DNA from: Methylobacterium isbiliense
GTDB lineage: Bacteria > Pseudomonadota > Alphaproteobacteria > Rhizobiales > Beijerinckiaceae
Reading direction: 5' to 3'
NCBI RefSeq assembly: GCF_022179325.1
Contig: NZ_BPQQ01000067.1
Span: 62,001-126,000, forward strand
DNA: 64,000 nucleotides
A program made the translations under genes and the position numbers. Each line of letters opens with the position of its first letter. The first letter of the stretch is position 1. Below, in pieces: positions 27,205-35,523 of this stretch. The notes under the pieces were generated by a model. That model was given only the letters and a program-made list of their open reading frames with translations. It searched no databases and was not told where the DNA came from.

Positions 27205-28281
27205 ATGCCTGAGAACCGGATCGTGCGGGCTGCCGCCGTTCAGATCGCGCCGGATGTCGAGCGGCCGGACGGCACCCTGGAGCGGGTGCTCAACGCCATC
27301 GACGAGGCGGCCGCCAAGGGCGCCCGCTTCATGGTCTTTCCGGAGACCTTCGTCCCCTACTACCCCTACTTCTCCTTCGTGTTGCCCCCGGCGCTGCAGG
27401 GGGCCGAGCACCTCAAGCTCTACGAGCGCGCCCCGACGGTACCGGGGCCGGTGACCCAGGCCGTCGCGGCCGCCGCCCGCCGGCACGGCGCGGTGATCGT
27501 GCTCGGGATCAACGAGCGCGACCACGGCTCGCTCTACAACACGCAGCTGATCTTCGATGCCGACGGCGCGCTCAAGCTCAAGCGCCGCAAGATCACGCCG
27601 ACCTATCACGAGCGCATGATCTGGGGGCAGGGCGACGGGGCCGGGCTCGCGGTGGTCGAGACGGCGGTCGGCCGCGTCGGCGCGCTCGCCTGCTGGGAGC
27701 ATTACAACCCGCTCGCCCGCTACGCCCTGATGGCGGCCCACGAGGAGATCCACGCGGCCCAGTTCCCCGGCTCCCTCGTCGGGCAGATCTTCGCCGACCA
27801 GATGGAGGTGACGATCCGTCACCACGCGCTGGAGGCGGCCTGCTTCGTGGTCAACGCCACCGGCTGGCTCAGCGACGAGCAGGTCGTGGCCGTCTGCCCC
27901 GACGAGCGCCTGCGCGGTGCCTGCCGGGGCGGCAATTGCACCGCCATCGTCACCCCCGAGGGCAAGCACCTCGTCGACCCGCTCACGAGCGGCGAGGGGA
28001 TCCTGATCGCCGACATGGACCTCGCGCTGGTGACGAAGCGCAAGCGCATGATGGACGCGGTGGGCCACTACGCCCGGCCCGAGCTCCTCAGCCTCCTTCA
28101 CGACGACCGTCCGGCCCCGACCGTGCATCGGCCGACCCGTCCGCAGAGCGAAACCCGGAGCCTCGACCATGAGCAGCACCCCGTGTCCGACGAGCCTGCC
28201 CGCGAGTCCGCCGATCGCGGAGGGCCTGATCGGGATGCCGACGGAACGGCTGATCAACGCCTTGCAATCCTACGGCGTTAG
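27205..28281 (+). CDS. Nit1-type nitrilase
   Basis: 358 residues from the ATG at 27205 (GGAG nine bases upstream). The catalytic triad is complete: Glu47 ([12 protein letters not shown]), Lys129 ([13 protein letters not shown]) and Cys163 ([13 protein letters not shown]). The sequence is that of the nitrilase conserved in Nit1 clusters, which hydrolyses nitriles to acid and ammonia in the cytoplasm; in cyanide-assimilating Pseudomonas the homologue is needed for growth on cyanide. The last 40 or so residues are a polar tail (after [11 protein letters not shown]) that overlaps the next gene by 113 bp, more than usual. The physiological nitrile is unknown. Confidence 0.94.
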   Translation: MPENRIVRAAAVQIAPDVERPDGTLERVLNAIDEAAAKGARFMVFPETFVPYYPYFSFVLPPALQGAEHLKLYERAPTVPGPVTQAVAAAARRHGAVIVLGINERDHGSLYNTQLIFDADGALKLKRRKITPTYHERMIWGQGDGAGLAVVETAVGRVGALACWEHYNPLARYALMAAHEEIHAAQFPGSLVGQIFADQMEVTIRHHALEAACFVVNATGWLSDEQVVAVCPDERLRGACRGGNCTAIVTPEGKHLVDPLTSGEGILIADMDLALVTKRKRMMDAVGHYARPELLSLLHDDRPAPTVHRPTRPQSETRSLDHEQHPVSDEPARESADRGGPDRDADGTADQRLAILRR

Positions 28282-29338
28282 GCTCGCCGACACGCGCGCC
28301 GGGGCGCCGAGCCGCCGGGGCGGGGCCGGCCCCTCCGACCACAAGGCGATGACCATCGCCGGGCGCACCGTGATGGTGCCGGTGCACACCGAGACCGCCT
28401 TCGACTCGCCCTTCCTGATCCGGCGGCCGGACGCGGACGGGGTCTCGGAGATCGAGCACGAGGGCGTCGTCATCGGGCGCGCCACCTTCCCGGGCAAGCC
28501 GCGCTTCTACGCCCTCTCGACCTTCGACGGCGTGCCCTACTCCCAGATCGCGGTGCTGCACGGGCGGGACGTGCTGGCCACCACGGTGCTGCAGACCTGC
28601 ATCCGCTACGCCAGCCGCACCAAGACCTGCCAGTTCTGCTCCATCGGCCAGTCGCTCGCGGCCGGCCGCACCATCGCCCACAAGACGCCGGAGCAGCTCG
28701 CCGAGGTCGCCCGCGCCGCGGTGCTGCTCGACGGCGTCAAGCACATGGTGATGACCACCGGCACGCCGAACGCGACCGACCGGGGCGCGGCCGTGCTGTG
28801 CGAGAGCGCCTTCGCCGTCAAGGCGGCCGTCGATCTGCCGATCCAGGCCCAGTGCGAGCCGCCCGACGACGACCGCTGGTTCGCCAGGATGAAGGCCTCG
28901 GGCATCGATGCGCTCGGCATGCACCTGGAGGCGGTGACGCCGGAGGTGCGCGCCCGGATCATGCCCGGCAAGGCGAGCGTGCCGCTGGAGCGCTATCACG
29001 ACGCCTTCGCGGCGGCCGTGCCGGTGTTCGGGCGCGGTCAGGTCTCGACGTACATCCTGGCCGGCCTCGGCGACACGCCCGAGGCGATTCTGGCCATGGC
29101 CGAGCGCCTGATCGGGATCGGCGTCTATCCCTTCGTCGTGCCCTTCGTGCCGATCTCCGGCACGCCGCTTGAGAGCCATCCGGCGCCGCGCCCCGACTTC
29201 ATGCACGCGATCCTGCAGCCGCTCGCGGCCATGCTGGTGCGCGCGGGCCTGCAATCCACCGACATCAAGGCCGGGTGCGGGCGCTGCGGCGCCTGCTCGG
29301 CGCTCTCCACCTACGAGCGCGCGGGGGCGGCGGCATGA
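28169..29338 (+). CDS. Radical SAM protein, MSMEG_0568 family
   Basis: 389 residues from the ATG at 28169, with GGAG eight bases upstream; an ATG at 28235 would shorten the overlap with the nitrilase gene. The cysteines are Cys144, Cys154 and Cys157 ([18 protein letters not shown]), a C-x9-C-x2-C arrangement unlike the classical C-x3-C-x2-C. A second group at the C-terminus, Cys370, Cys373 and Cys376 ([10 protein letters not shown]), could hold an auxiliary cluster. [20 protein letters not shown] and [14 protein letters not shown] are barrel motifs. The family is found only in Nit1-type clusters; its reaction is not known. Confidence 0.92.
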   Translation: MSSTPCPTSLPASPPIAEGLIGMPTERLINALQSYGVRLADTRAGAPSRRGGAGPSDHKAMTIAGRTVMVPVHTETAFDSPFLIRRPDADGVSEIEHEGVVIGRATFPGKPRFYALSTFDGVPYSQIAVLHGRDVLATTVLQTCIRYASRTKTCQFCSIGQSLAAGRTIAHKTPEQLAEVARAAVLLDGVKHMVMTTGTPNATDRGAAVLCESAFAVKAAVDLPIQAQCEPPDDDRWFARMKASGIDALGMHLEAVTPEVRARIMPGKASVPLERYHDAFAAAVPVFGRGQVSTYILAGLGDTPEAILAMAERLIGIGVYPFVVPFVPISGTPLESHPAPRPDFMHAILQPLAAMLVRAGLQSTDIKAGCGRCGACSALSTYERAGAAA

Positions 29339-29880
29339 TCCTCGACCCCGTGCCGCCTTACTGGCCGAGCTACTTCCGGGTGAAGTTCGCGACTGCCCCC
29401 TGGGAGCGGCGCGCCTGCGCGGCCCTGCGCCGCCAAGTCTTCTGCACGGAACAGGGCATCTTCTCCGGCGACGACCGCGACGCGGTCGACGCGCAGGCGA
29501 TCCCGATCTGCGCCCTCTCGACCCTGGGCGGGCAGCCCGATGCGGTCGTCGGCACGGTGCGCATCCACGAGGTGACGGAGCGTCCCGGCGAATGGTGGGG
29601 CTCGCGCCTCGCCGTCGCCCCGGCCTTCCGCCGGACCGCCGCGCTCGGCGTCGGCCTGATCCAGGTCGCGGTCTCCTCGGCCCATGCCCGGGGCTGCACC
29701 CGCTTCCTGGCGCATGTGCAGGAGCGCAACGTCGCGCTGTTTCGCTCCCTGCACTGGACGAGCCTCGACGAGGTCACGCTGCACGGGCGCCCGCATCACC
29801 TGATGCAGGCCGATCTCGCCGCCTATCCGCCGATGCACGATCCCGAGCACGGGCTCGTGAAGCTGCGCCGGGCGGCCTGA
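29335..29880 (+). CDS. GNAT acyltransferase, MSMEG_0567 family
   Basis: 181 residues from the ATG at 29335, which overlaps the radical SAM stop as ATGA, so translation is coupled. The GNAT core is seen in CAALRRQVFCTEQGIFSGDD, VVGTVRIHEV, GSRLAVAPAFRRTAALGVGL and FLAHVQERNVALFRSLHWTS. The first part resembles acyl-homoserine-lactone-like GNATs. It is the Nit1-cluster N-acyltransferase (NitE in Pseudomonas naming); acceptor and donor are unknown. Confidence 0.92.
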   Translation: MILDPVPPYWPSYFRVKFATAPWERRACAALRRQVFCTEQGIFSGDDRDAVDAQAIPICALSTLGGQPDAVVGTVRIHEVTERPGEWWGSRLAVAPAFRRTAALGVGLIQVAVSSAHARGCTRFLAHVQERNVALFRSLHWTSLDEVTLHGRPHHLMQADLAAYPPMHDPEHGLVKLRRAA

Positions 29881-30872
29881 TGACGGCCGACAGCCTGCAG
29901 GATCTCGCCCGCCGGATCCGCGACGCCCGCGGCGTCGCCCACAAGCGCGACATCGACGCCGTGATGCGGCGGCTCGGCCTGGGTGGCCGCACCGCCGCGG
30001 TCCCGGTCGGCGACGATTGCGCCGCCATCCCGGACGGCGACGGGCACCTGCTCTTCGCCATCGAGGGCTTCCTCGAAGGGTTCGTCGCCGCCGATCCGTA
30101 CTTCGCTGGCTATTGCGGGGTCATGGTCAACCTCAGCGACGTGGCCGCCATGGGCGGACGACCGCTCGCCGTGGTCGACGCCCTGTGGAGCCGGGATGCG
30201 GCGGCGGCCGATGCGGTCCTGGCCGGCCTCTGCGACGCCGCCGCGCTCTACGGCGTGCCCGTCGTCGGCGGGCACACCAACACGCGCGCGGAGACGGGCA
30301 ACCTCGCGGTGGCCGTGCTCGGCCGGGCCGGCCGGCGGCTCCTCACCAGCTTCGACGCGGCGCCCGGCGACGTCCTCATCGCGGCCATCGACCTGCGCGG
30401 CCGGTTCCGCGAGCCGAATCCCTATTGGGACGCCTCGACGGGCGCGCCGGCCGAGCGCCTGCGCGGCGACCTCGCGGTGCTCGCGGGCCTGGCCGAAGAC
30501 GGTCTCTGCGCGGCGGCCAAGGACATCAGCATGGCGGGCGCCGTCGGGACCGCGCTGATGCTGCTGGAATGCTCGGGCGTCGGCGGCGTCGTCGATCCGC
30601 AGGCGATCCCGCGGCCGCCGGACGTTCCGCTCGCGCGCTGGCTCACGGCTTTCCCGAGCTTCGGCTTCCTCCTGAGCGTCCGCCCCGAGGCCGTGCCGGC
30701 CGTCCTCGCCCGCTTCGCCGCGCGGGACGTCGCGGCGGCCGCGATCGGCCGCATCGACGCGAGCCGTCTCGCCCGGGTGCGGGACACCCGGGGCGAAGAG
30801 GCCGTGGTCTGGGACTTCAGGGCCGAGGCGCTGATCGGCTGCGGCCGGGACGGCCCGGGGGGCGCCTCATGA
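29880..30872 (+). CDS. AIR-synthase/ThiL-like protein, Sll0787 family
   Basis: 330 residues from the ATG at 29880 (TGATG overlap with the GNAT gene). The PurM/ThiL/SelD-type ATP-binding fold is visible in VPVGDDCAAIPDGDGHLLFA, YCGVMVNLSDVAAMGGRPLA, VVGGHTNTRAETG and KDISMAGAVGTALMLLECSG. Relatives phosphorylate or cyclise small amide substrates with ATP. In this cluster it presumably activates a product of the nitrilase/radical SAM/GNAT route; the reaction has not been established. Confidence 0.92.
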   Translation: MTADSLQDLARRIRDARGVAHKRDIDAVMRRLGLGGRTAAVPVGDDCAAIPDGDGHLLFAIEGFLEGFVAADPYFAGYCGVMVNLSDVAAMGGRPLAVVDALWSRDAAAADAVLAGLCDAAALYGVPVVGGHTNTRAETGNLAVAVLGRAGRRLLTSFDAAPGDVLIAAIDLRGRFREPNPYWDASTGAPAERLRGDLAVLAGLAEDGLCAAAKDISMAGAVGTALMLLECSGVGGVVDPQAIPRPPDVPLARWLTAFPSFGFLLSVRPEAVPAVLARFAARDVAAAAIGRIDASRLARVRDTRGEEAVVWDFRAEALIGCGRDGPGGAS

Positions 30873-32044
30873 GGTCCCTGCGGATCGCCATCCTCACCCA
30901 TTCCACCAATCCGCGCGGCGGCGTCGCGCACAGCCTCGCCCTCGCCGAGGCTTTGTGCGCGCTCGGGCACGAGGCGGTGGTCCACGCGCCGGATCCGACC
31001 GGGCGCGGCTTCTTCCGCCGTTCGGCCTGCCCGACCGTGTCGGTCGCCGCGGCGCCGGTCGCCGGCCCGACCGTCGATCTCGTGCGCGCCCGCATCACCG
31101 ACTACCTGCGGCACTTCGCGACGCCCGCCGCCTGCGACTTCGACGTGTTTCACGCCCATGACGGGATCGGCGGCAATGCGCTCGCGACGCTGAAGCATCG
31201 CCGGCTGATCCCGGGCTTCGTGCGCACGGTCCATCACCTCGACACCTTCGCCGACCCGCAGCTCGCCGAGTGGCAGGACCGCGCGATCGGCGAGGCCACG
31301 CGCCTGCTCTGCGTCAGCCGCCTCTGGGCCGAGCGGATCGGCAGCGAGTTCGGCCGGGCGCCGGCCGTCGTCGGCAACGGGGTGGACCTGTCGATCTACC
31401 GGGACGAGCCGACCGGGGCGGATGCGGCTTTGCGGACGCGCTGGGGCCTCGGCCCGGGGCCTGTCGTCCTCAGCGTGGGCGGCTTCGAGGAGCGCAAGAA
31501 CTCCGCGACGATCATCGAGGGCTTCGCGCGGCTGCGGGCCCGCCACCCGCACGCGCAGCTCGTCGTGGCGGGCGGCGCCTCCCTCCTCGATCATGCCTCT
31601 TATCGCGCCCGCTCCCGCGCGGCACTGGCCGCCAACGGGCTTCCGATCGGCCGCGGCGAGGCGGTGATCGAGACCGGGCCGGTCGCCCAGGACGAGATGC
31701 CGGCCCTCTACCGGCTGGCGGACGTGCTCGCCTTTCCCTCGTGGAAGGAGGGCTTCGGCCTGTGCGTGCTGGAGGCCATGGCCTGCGGCACGCCGGCCGT
31801 CGTCTCCCGCCTGCCGCCCTTCACCGAGTATCTGCGGCCCGGCGACGCCCTGTTCGTCGACCCCGCCGACCCGGACGCGCTGGCGGATGCCTTGGCGGCG
31901 GCGCTCGCCCCCGACGCGCGGGCCGGTCTGCGGGCGGCGGGTTTCGCCCGGGCCGCCGCGCATACCTGGCGCGCCTGCGCCGAGCGCCACCTCGCGGCCT
32001 ACGCGGCCTGCGCCCGCCTCGAACAGGAGCCGACCCGTGCCTGA
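30869..32044 (+). CDS. Family 4-type glycosyltransferase, MSMEG_0565 family
   Basis: 391 residues from the ATG at 30869, overlapping the previous stop as ATGA. A GT-B fold: N-terminal [20 protein letters not shown], acceptor domain [14 protein letters not shown], then donor-site motifs [20 protein letters not shown] and [20 protein letters not shown] with the E-x7-E pair. Members transfer a sugar from a nucleotide sugar. Not every Nit1 cluster has this gene; its presence suggests that the pathway's product is glycosylated. Acceptor unknown. Confidence 0.92.
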   Translation: MRSLRIAILTHSTNPRGGVAHSLALAEALCALGHEAVVHAPDPTGRGFFRRSACPTVSVAAAPVAGPTVDLVRARITDYLRHFATPAACDFDVFHAHDGIGGNALATLKHRRLIPGFVRTVHHLDTFADPQLAEWQDRAIGEATRLLCVSRLWAERIGSEFGRAPAVVGNGVDLSIYRDEPTGADAALRTRWGLGPGPVVLSVGGFEERKNSATIIEGFARLRARHPHAQLVVAGGASLLDHASYRARSRAALAANGLPIGRGEAVIETGPVAQDEMPALYRLADVLAFPSWKEGFGLCVLEAMACGTPAVVSRLPPFTEYLRPGDALFVDPADPDALADALAAALAPDARAGLRAAGFARAAAHTWRACAERHLAAYAACARLEQEPTRA

Positions 32045-32318
32045 GATGCGCTTCCACATCCGCTGGCCCGACGGCCGGCGCGAGGCCTGCTACTCGCCCT
32101 CCCTCGTCGTGCAGGATTTCCTCGCCCCGGGCGACAGCTACGCCCTCGACGATTTCGTCGACAGGACCCGGACCGCCCTCACCATCGCGAGCGAGCGGGT
32201 GCGCGAGAAGTACGGCTTCGCCTGTTCCTCGGCGATGGCGCAGCTCGCCCGGATCGAAGCCGCCGCAGAGCAGCAGCAGCCGGCCGGCCGGGTCACGGTC
32301 GAGACCTTCGAGTTCTGA
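32037..32318 (+). CDS. MSMEG_0570-family small protein
   Basis: 93 residues from a GTG at 32037 (GGAG seven bases before), overlapping the glycosyltransferase by 8 bp. The sequence [40 protein letters not shown] and [20 protein letters not shown] is typical of the family, which is restricted to Nit1-type clusters. It has two cysteines, no membrane segment and no known activity. It may be a subunit or chaperone of a cluster enzyme. Confidence 0.9.
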   Translation: MPEMRFHIRWPDGRREACYSPSLVVQDFLAPGDSYALDDFVDRTRTALTIASERVREKYGFACSSAMAQLARIEAAAEQQQPAGRVTVETFEF

Positions 32319-32349
32319 GCCCGCACGCCGTCACGCAGGAGGGCAAGCC

Positions 32350-33618
32350 ATGACGCTCCCGATCCGTCACGCTCCCGTCGCCATCGTGGGCGGCGGTCAA
32401 GCCGGCCTCTCCGTCAGCTACCATCTCAAGCAGCGCGGGATCGGTCATCTCGTCTTCGAGAAGCACCGGGCCGTGCATGCCTGGGCGACGCAGCGCTGGG
32501 ACACGTTCTGCCTCGTCACCCCCAACTGGCAATGCGACCTGCCGGGTCACCCCTATGACGGGCCGGACCCGGACGGCTTCATGCGCAAGGACGAGATCAT
32601 CGCCTACCTGAAGGGCTTCGTGGCCAAGGTGCAGCCGCCGATCCGCGAGGGCGTCGCGGTCCGGCGCGTCGAGCGGCGCGCGGACGGCGTGTTCTCGGTC
32701 CAGACCTCGGAGGGCGACTACACCGCGAACGAGGTCGTGGTCGCCTCGGGCGGCTATCACACGCCGATCATCCCCCGCATGGCCGAGAAGCTGCCCGGAT
32801 CGATCGTGCAGCTCCACTCCAACCAGTACCGCAATCCGGCCCAGCTGCCTCCGGGCGAGGTGCTGGTGGTCGGCTCCGGCCAGTCGGGCGCGCAGATCGC
32901 CGAGGACCTGCACCTCGCGGGCCGCAAGGTCCATCTCGCGGTGGGCGACGCGCCCCGCTGCGCCCGCTTCTACCGCGGCCGCGACGTCGTCACGTGGCTC
33001 GCCGACATGGGCTACTACGAGATGACGGTCGACGACCATCCGCTGCGCGACGGCGTCCGAGACAACACCAACCACTACGTGACGGGCCGCGACGGCGGGC
33101 GCGACATCGACCTGCGCCGCTTCGCCCGCGAAGGCATGAGGCTCTACGGTGCCCTGGAGGATGTCGCGGAGGGCAGCCTGCGCTTCCGCGACAACCTGAA
33201 GGCCTCGCTCGACCAAGCCGACCGGACCTACAACGGCATCAACGCCGCGATCGACAAGCACATCGCCGAGAAGGGCATCGATGTACCGGTCCAGGCGCCC
33301 TACACGCCGGTCTGGGAGCCCGGCGCGCCGGTCACCAGCCTCGACCTCGCCGGCTCCGGCATCACCGCCATCCTCTGGTGCATCGGGTTCCGGCCGGATT
33401 TCGGCTGGCTCGACGCCTCGGTCTTCAACGGCGCGGGCCGCCCCAAGCACAGGCGCGGCGTCACCCGCGAGGAGGGGGTCTATTTCGTCGGGCTGCCGTG
33501 GCTGCACACCTGGGGATCCGGCCGGTTCGGCGCGGTCGGCCGCGATGCCGAATACATCGTCGAGGTGATCCAGCGACGACTCGGCGCGGACCGGCTCGCG
33601 CTCAGGGTTGCGGGCTGA
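32350..33618 (+). CDS. Flavin-dependent oxidoreductase, MSMEG_0569 family
   Basis: 422 residues from the ATG at 32350 (GGAGGGCAAGCC upstream). It has two dinucleotide-binding motifs: FAD site [21 protein letters not shown] at the N-terminus and an NADPH site [20 protein letters not shown] near residue 175, the arrangement of flavin-containing monooxygenases. Between them lies [19 protein letters not shown]. The end [20 protein letters not shown] is family-typical. It closes the Nit1 cluster (NitH-like) and could perform N-oxidation or an oxygen-dependent step in nitrile or cyanide use; the reaction is unproven. Confidence 0.93.
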   Translation: MTLPIRHAPVAIVGGGQAGLSVSYHLKQRGIGHLVFEKHRAVHAWATQRWDTFCLVTPNWQCDLPGHPYDGPDPDGFMRKDEIIAYLKGFVAKVQPPIREGVAVRRVERRADGVFSVQTSEGDYTANEVVVASGGYHTPIIPRMAEKLPGSIVQLHSNQYRNPAQLPPGEVLVVGSGQSGAQIAEDLHLAGRKVHLAVGDAPRCARFYRGRDVVTWLADMGYYEMTVDDHPLRDGVRDNTNHYVTGRDGGRDIDLRRFAREGMRLYGALEDVAEGSLRFRDNLKASLDQADRTYNGINAAIDKHIAEKGIDVPVQAPYTPVWEPGAPVTSLDLAGSGITAILWCIGFRPDFGWLDASVFNGAGRPKHRRGVTREEGVYFVGLPWLHTWGSGRFGAVGRDAEYIVEVIQRRLGADRLALRVAG

Positions 33619-33640
33619 GCGGAGCGGGGTGAGGAGCCGA

Positions 33641-33667
33641 CGCGCCGGCCGGTGCCGGACCGGCGCG
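33641..33667 (+). terminator. Hairpin after the Nit1-type cluster
   Basis: CGCGCCGG, an 11-base loop, then CCGGCGCG form a perfect 8-bp stem 22 bp after the last stop. A second small hairpin (GCGGCT/AGCCGC, 33674-33690) follows. Neither has a U-tract, so termination strength is uncertain. Confidence 0.45.
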
Positions 33668-33795
33668 ACCGATGCGGCTTCGCGAGCCGCGAGAGCCGCC
33701 CCCGCCCGCGACGGCAAAATTCTGCGCGCGATCGGGCTGGGGACGCTGAGCGCCGGCCCGGCTCATCCGCTCCGATTGATAAGCCTGCCTCATGA

Positions 33796-33811
33796 CCTCA
33801 TGCGCGCGTGA
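33796..33811. promoter_or_regulatory. Near-perfect palindrome upstream of paoABC
   Basis: CCTCATGCGCGTGAGG reads the same on both strands apart from one mismatched pair. It lies 129 bp before the paoA ATG. The binding protein is unknown, and no regulator gene adjoins the operon. Confidence 0.35.
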
Positions 33812-33940
33812 GGCCCTGGCCGTTGCGACCCTCCGCCGTACCTTGGACCCTATCCAGGGTGTCCGTGTTCTATCCGGGTCTGCCGCGGTGATGGCCGGCC
33901 ACGCCTCGTGGCCTCGCGTCCGGCAGGTTCGGAGACCGCG

Positions 33941-34576
33941 ATGCGACGACCCGGAGACCACGCACTCAACCGGAGAGACCTGATGGTGGGAGCATCCGCC
34001 ACGGCAGCCCTGGCCGCCGTCCCCTCGGCCGCAGGCGCCCAGCCGGCCCGGACCGGCGAGCCGGTGCTGGCGAAGGTGGCGTTCACGATGAACGGCCAGC
34101 GGCGCGAACTCGAACTCGACACCCGCACCAGCCTGCTCGACGCGGCGCGCGAGCACCTGCACCTGACCGGCTCCAAGAAAGGCTGCGACCACGGCCAGTG
34201 CGGCGCCTGCACCATGATCGTCGACGGGCGGCGCATCAACGCCTGCCTGACGCTGGCGATCATGCACCAGGGCGCCGAGATCACGACGATCGAGGGCCTC
34301 GGCCAGCCCGACAGCCTGCACCCGATGCAGGCCGCCTTCGTGAAGCACGACGGCTACCAGTGCGGCTACTGCACGCCGGGCCAGATCTGCTCCGGGGTGG
34401 CTATGCTCGACGAGATCAAGGCCGGCATCCCGAGCCACGTCACCGCCGACCTCACCGCACCCGTCGCCGTGACGGAGGCCGAGATCCGCGAGCGCATGAG
34501 CGGCAACATCTGCCGCTGCGGCGCCTATTCCAACATCGTCGAGGCGATGACCGAAGTTGCCGGGAGGCGTGCATGA
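33941..34576 (+). CDS. paoA: Periplasmic aldehyde oxidase, 2Fe-2S subunit
   Basis: 211 residues from the ATG at 33941 (GGAGACCGCG upstream). A Tat signal, [17 protein letters not shown], precedes a plant-type 2Fe-2S domain with [16 protein letters not shown] and the second cluster cysteines [13 protein letters not shown] and [11 protein letters not shown]. The arrangement is that of the small subunit in xanthine-oxidase-family enzymes, closest to E. coli PaoA (YagT). The assembled enzyme oxidises aldehydes to acids in the periplasm, passing electrons through these clusters. The gene overlaps paoB by four bases. Confidence 0.93.
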   Translation: MRRPGDHALNRRDLMVGASATAALAAVPSAAGAQPARTGEPVLAKVAFTMNGQRRELELDTRTSLLDAAREHLHLTGSKKGCDHGQCGACTMIVDGRRINACLTLAIMHQGAEITTIEGLGQPDSLHPMQAAFVKHDGYQCGYCTPGQICSGVAMLDEIKAGIPSHVTADLTAPVAVTEAEIRERMSGNICRCGAYSNIVEAMTEVAGRRA

Positions 34577-35523
34577 GGTCCTTCACCTACGAGCGACCCG
34601 GCACGCCGGCCGAGGCCGCCGCGGCGGTGGCCCGCACGCCGGAGGCGAAGTTCATCGCCGGCGGCACCAACCTGCTCGACCTGATGAAGCTGCAGATCGA
34701 GACCCCGGCCCATCTCGTCGACGTGAACGGGCTGAAGCTCGACACGATCGAGCCGACGCCGGAGGGCGGCCTGCGCGTCGGCGCGCTGGTGCGCAACACG
34801 GACCTCGCCGCCGATCCGCGGGTGCGCAAGGACTACGCCGTGCTGAGCCGGGCGCTGCTCGCGGGGGCCTCGGGCCAGTTGCGCAATCGGGCGACGACGG
34901 CCGGCAACCTCCTGCAGCGCACCCGCTGCCCGTACTTCTACGACACGGCCCAACCCTGCAACAAGCGCCGGCCCGGCTCGGGCTGCGCGGCGCTCGACGG
35001 CATCAGCCGGACGCTCGCCGTGATCGGGTCGAGCGAGGCCTGCATCGCCACCCATCCGGGCGACATGGCGGTGGCCATGCGCGTCCTCGACGCCACCGTC
35101 GAGACCATCGACGCGAAGGGCGCCGCCCGCAGCATCCCGATCGCCGAGTTCCACCGCCTGCCGGGCGACCGGCCCGAGGTGGACACGACCCTCCAGGCCG
35201 GCGAACTCATCACCGCGGTGACGCTGCCCAAGCCCGTGGCCGGCACGCACATCTACCGCAAGGTCCGCGACCGCGCCTCCTACGCCTACGCCCTCGTCTC
35301 CGTGGCGGCGATCCTCGGCAAGGACGGCAGCGGCCGCGTGGCCTTCGGCGGCGTGGCGCACAAGCCCTGGCGCGTCGAGGCGGCCGAGGCCGACCTGCCG
35401 CGGGGCGCCAAGGCGGTGACCGACACGGTCTTCGCCGACGCCAAGCCGACCCACCACAACGCCTACAAGCTGAAGCTGGCCGAGCGGACCCTCGGCGCGG
35501 CGCTCACCCAAGCGAGGGCCTGA
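34573..35523 (+). CDS. paoB: Periplasmic aldehyde oxidase, FAD subunit
   Basis: 316 residues from the ATG at 34573 (ATGA overlap). It is the FAD-binding CO-dehydrogenase medium-chain type: [20 protein letters not shown] and [20 protein letters not shown]. It also has the cysteine-rich insert ([22 protein letters not shown]) that binds a 4Fe-4S cluster in PaoB but not in other family members. This insert is good evidence for PaoABC rather than a xanthine dehydrogenase. The length equals that of E. coli PaoB (318). Confidence 0.94.
   Translation: MRSFTYERPGTPAEAAAAVARTPEAKFIAGGTNLLDLMKLQIETPAHLVDVNGLKLDTIEPTPEGGLRVGALVRNTDLAADPRVRKDYAVLSRALLAGASGQLRNRATTAGNLLQRTRCPYFYDTAQPCNKRRPGSGCAALDGISRTLAVIGSSEACIATHPGDMAVAMRVLDATVETIDAKGAARSIPIAEFHRLPGDRPEVDTTLQAGELITAVTLPKPVAGTHIYRKVRDRASYAYALVSVAAILGKDGSGRVAFGGVAHKPWRVEAAEADLPRGAKAVTDTVFADAKPTHHNAYKLKLAERTLGAALTQARA

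Larger units (their letters stand above)
33619..33940. other. Intergenic region before paoABC
   Basis: 322 bp. The first 75 bp hold two hairpins that may end the Nit1 transcript. From about 33770 to 33930 the sequence is less G+C-rich and probably carries the paoABC promoter; it contains CCTCATGCGCGTGAGG (33796-33811), symmetric at all but one base pair, a possible operator. No gene was found. Confidence 0.4.

Noticed and set aside
33608-33811. Short open frame between the Nit1 cluster and paoABC
   Set aside because: Arg/Ala-rich, no ribosome site, and overlaps hairpins and the probable promoter.
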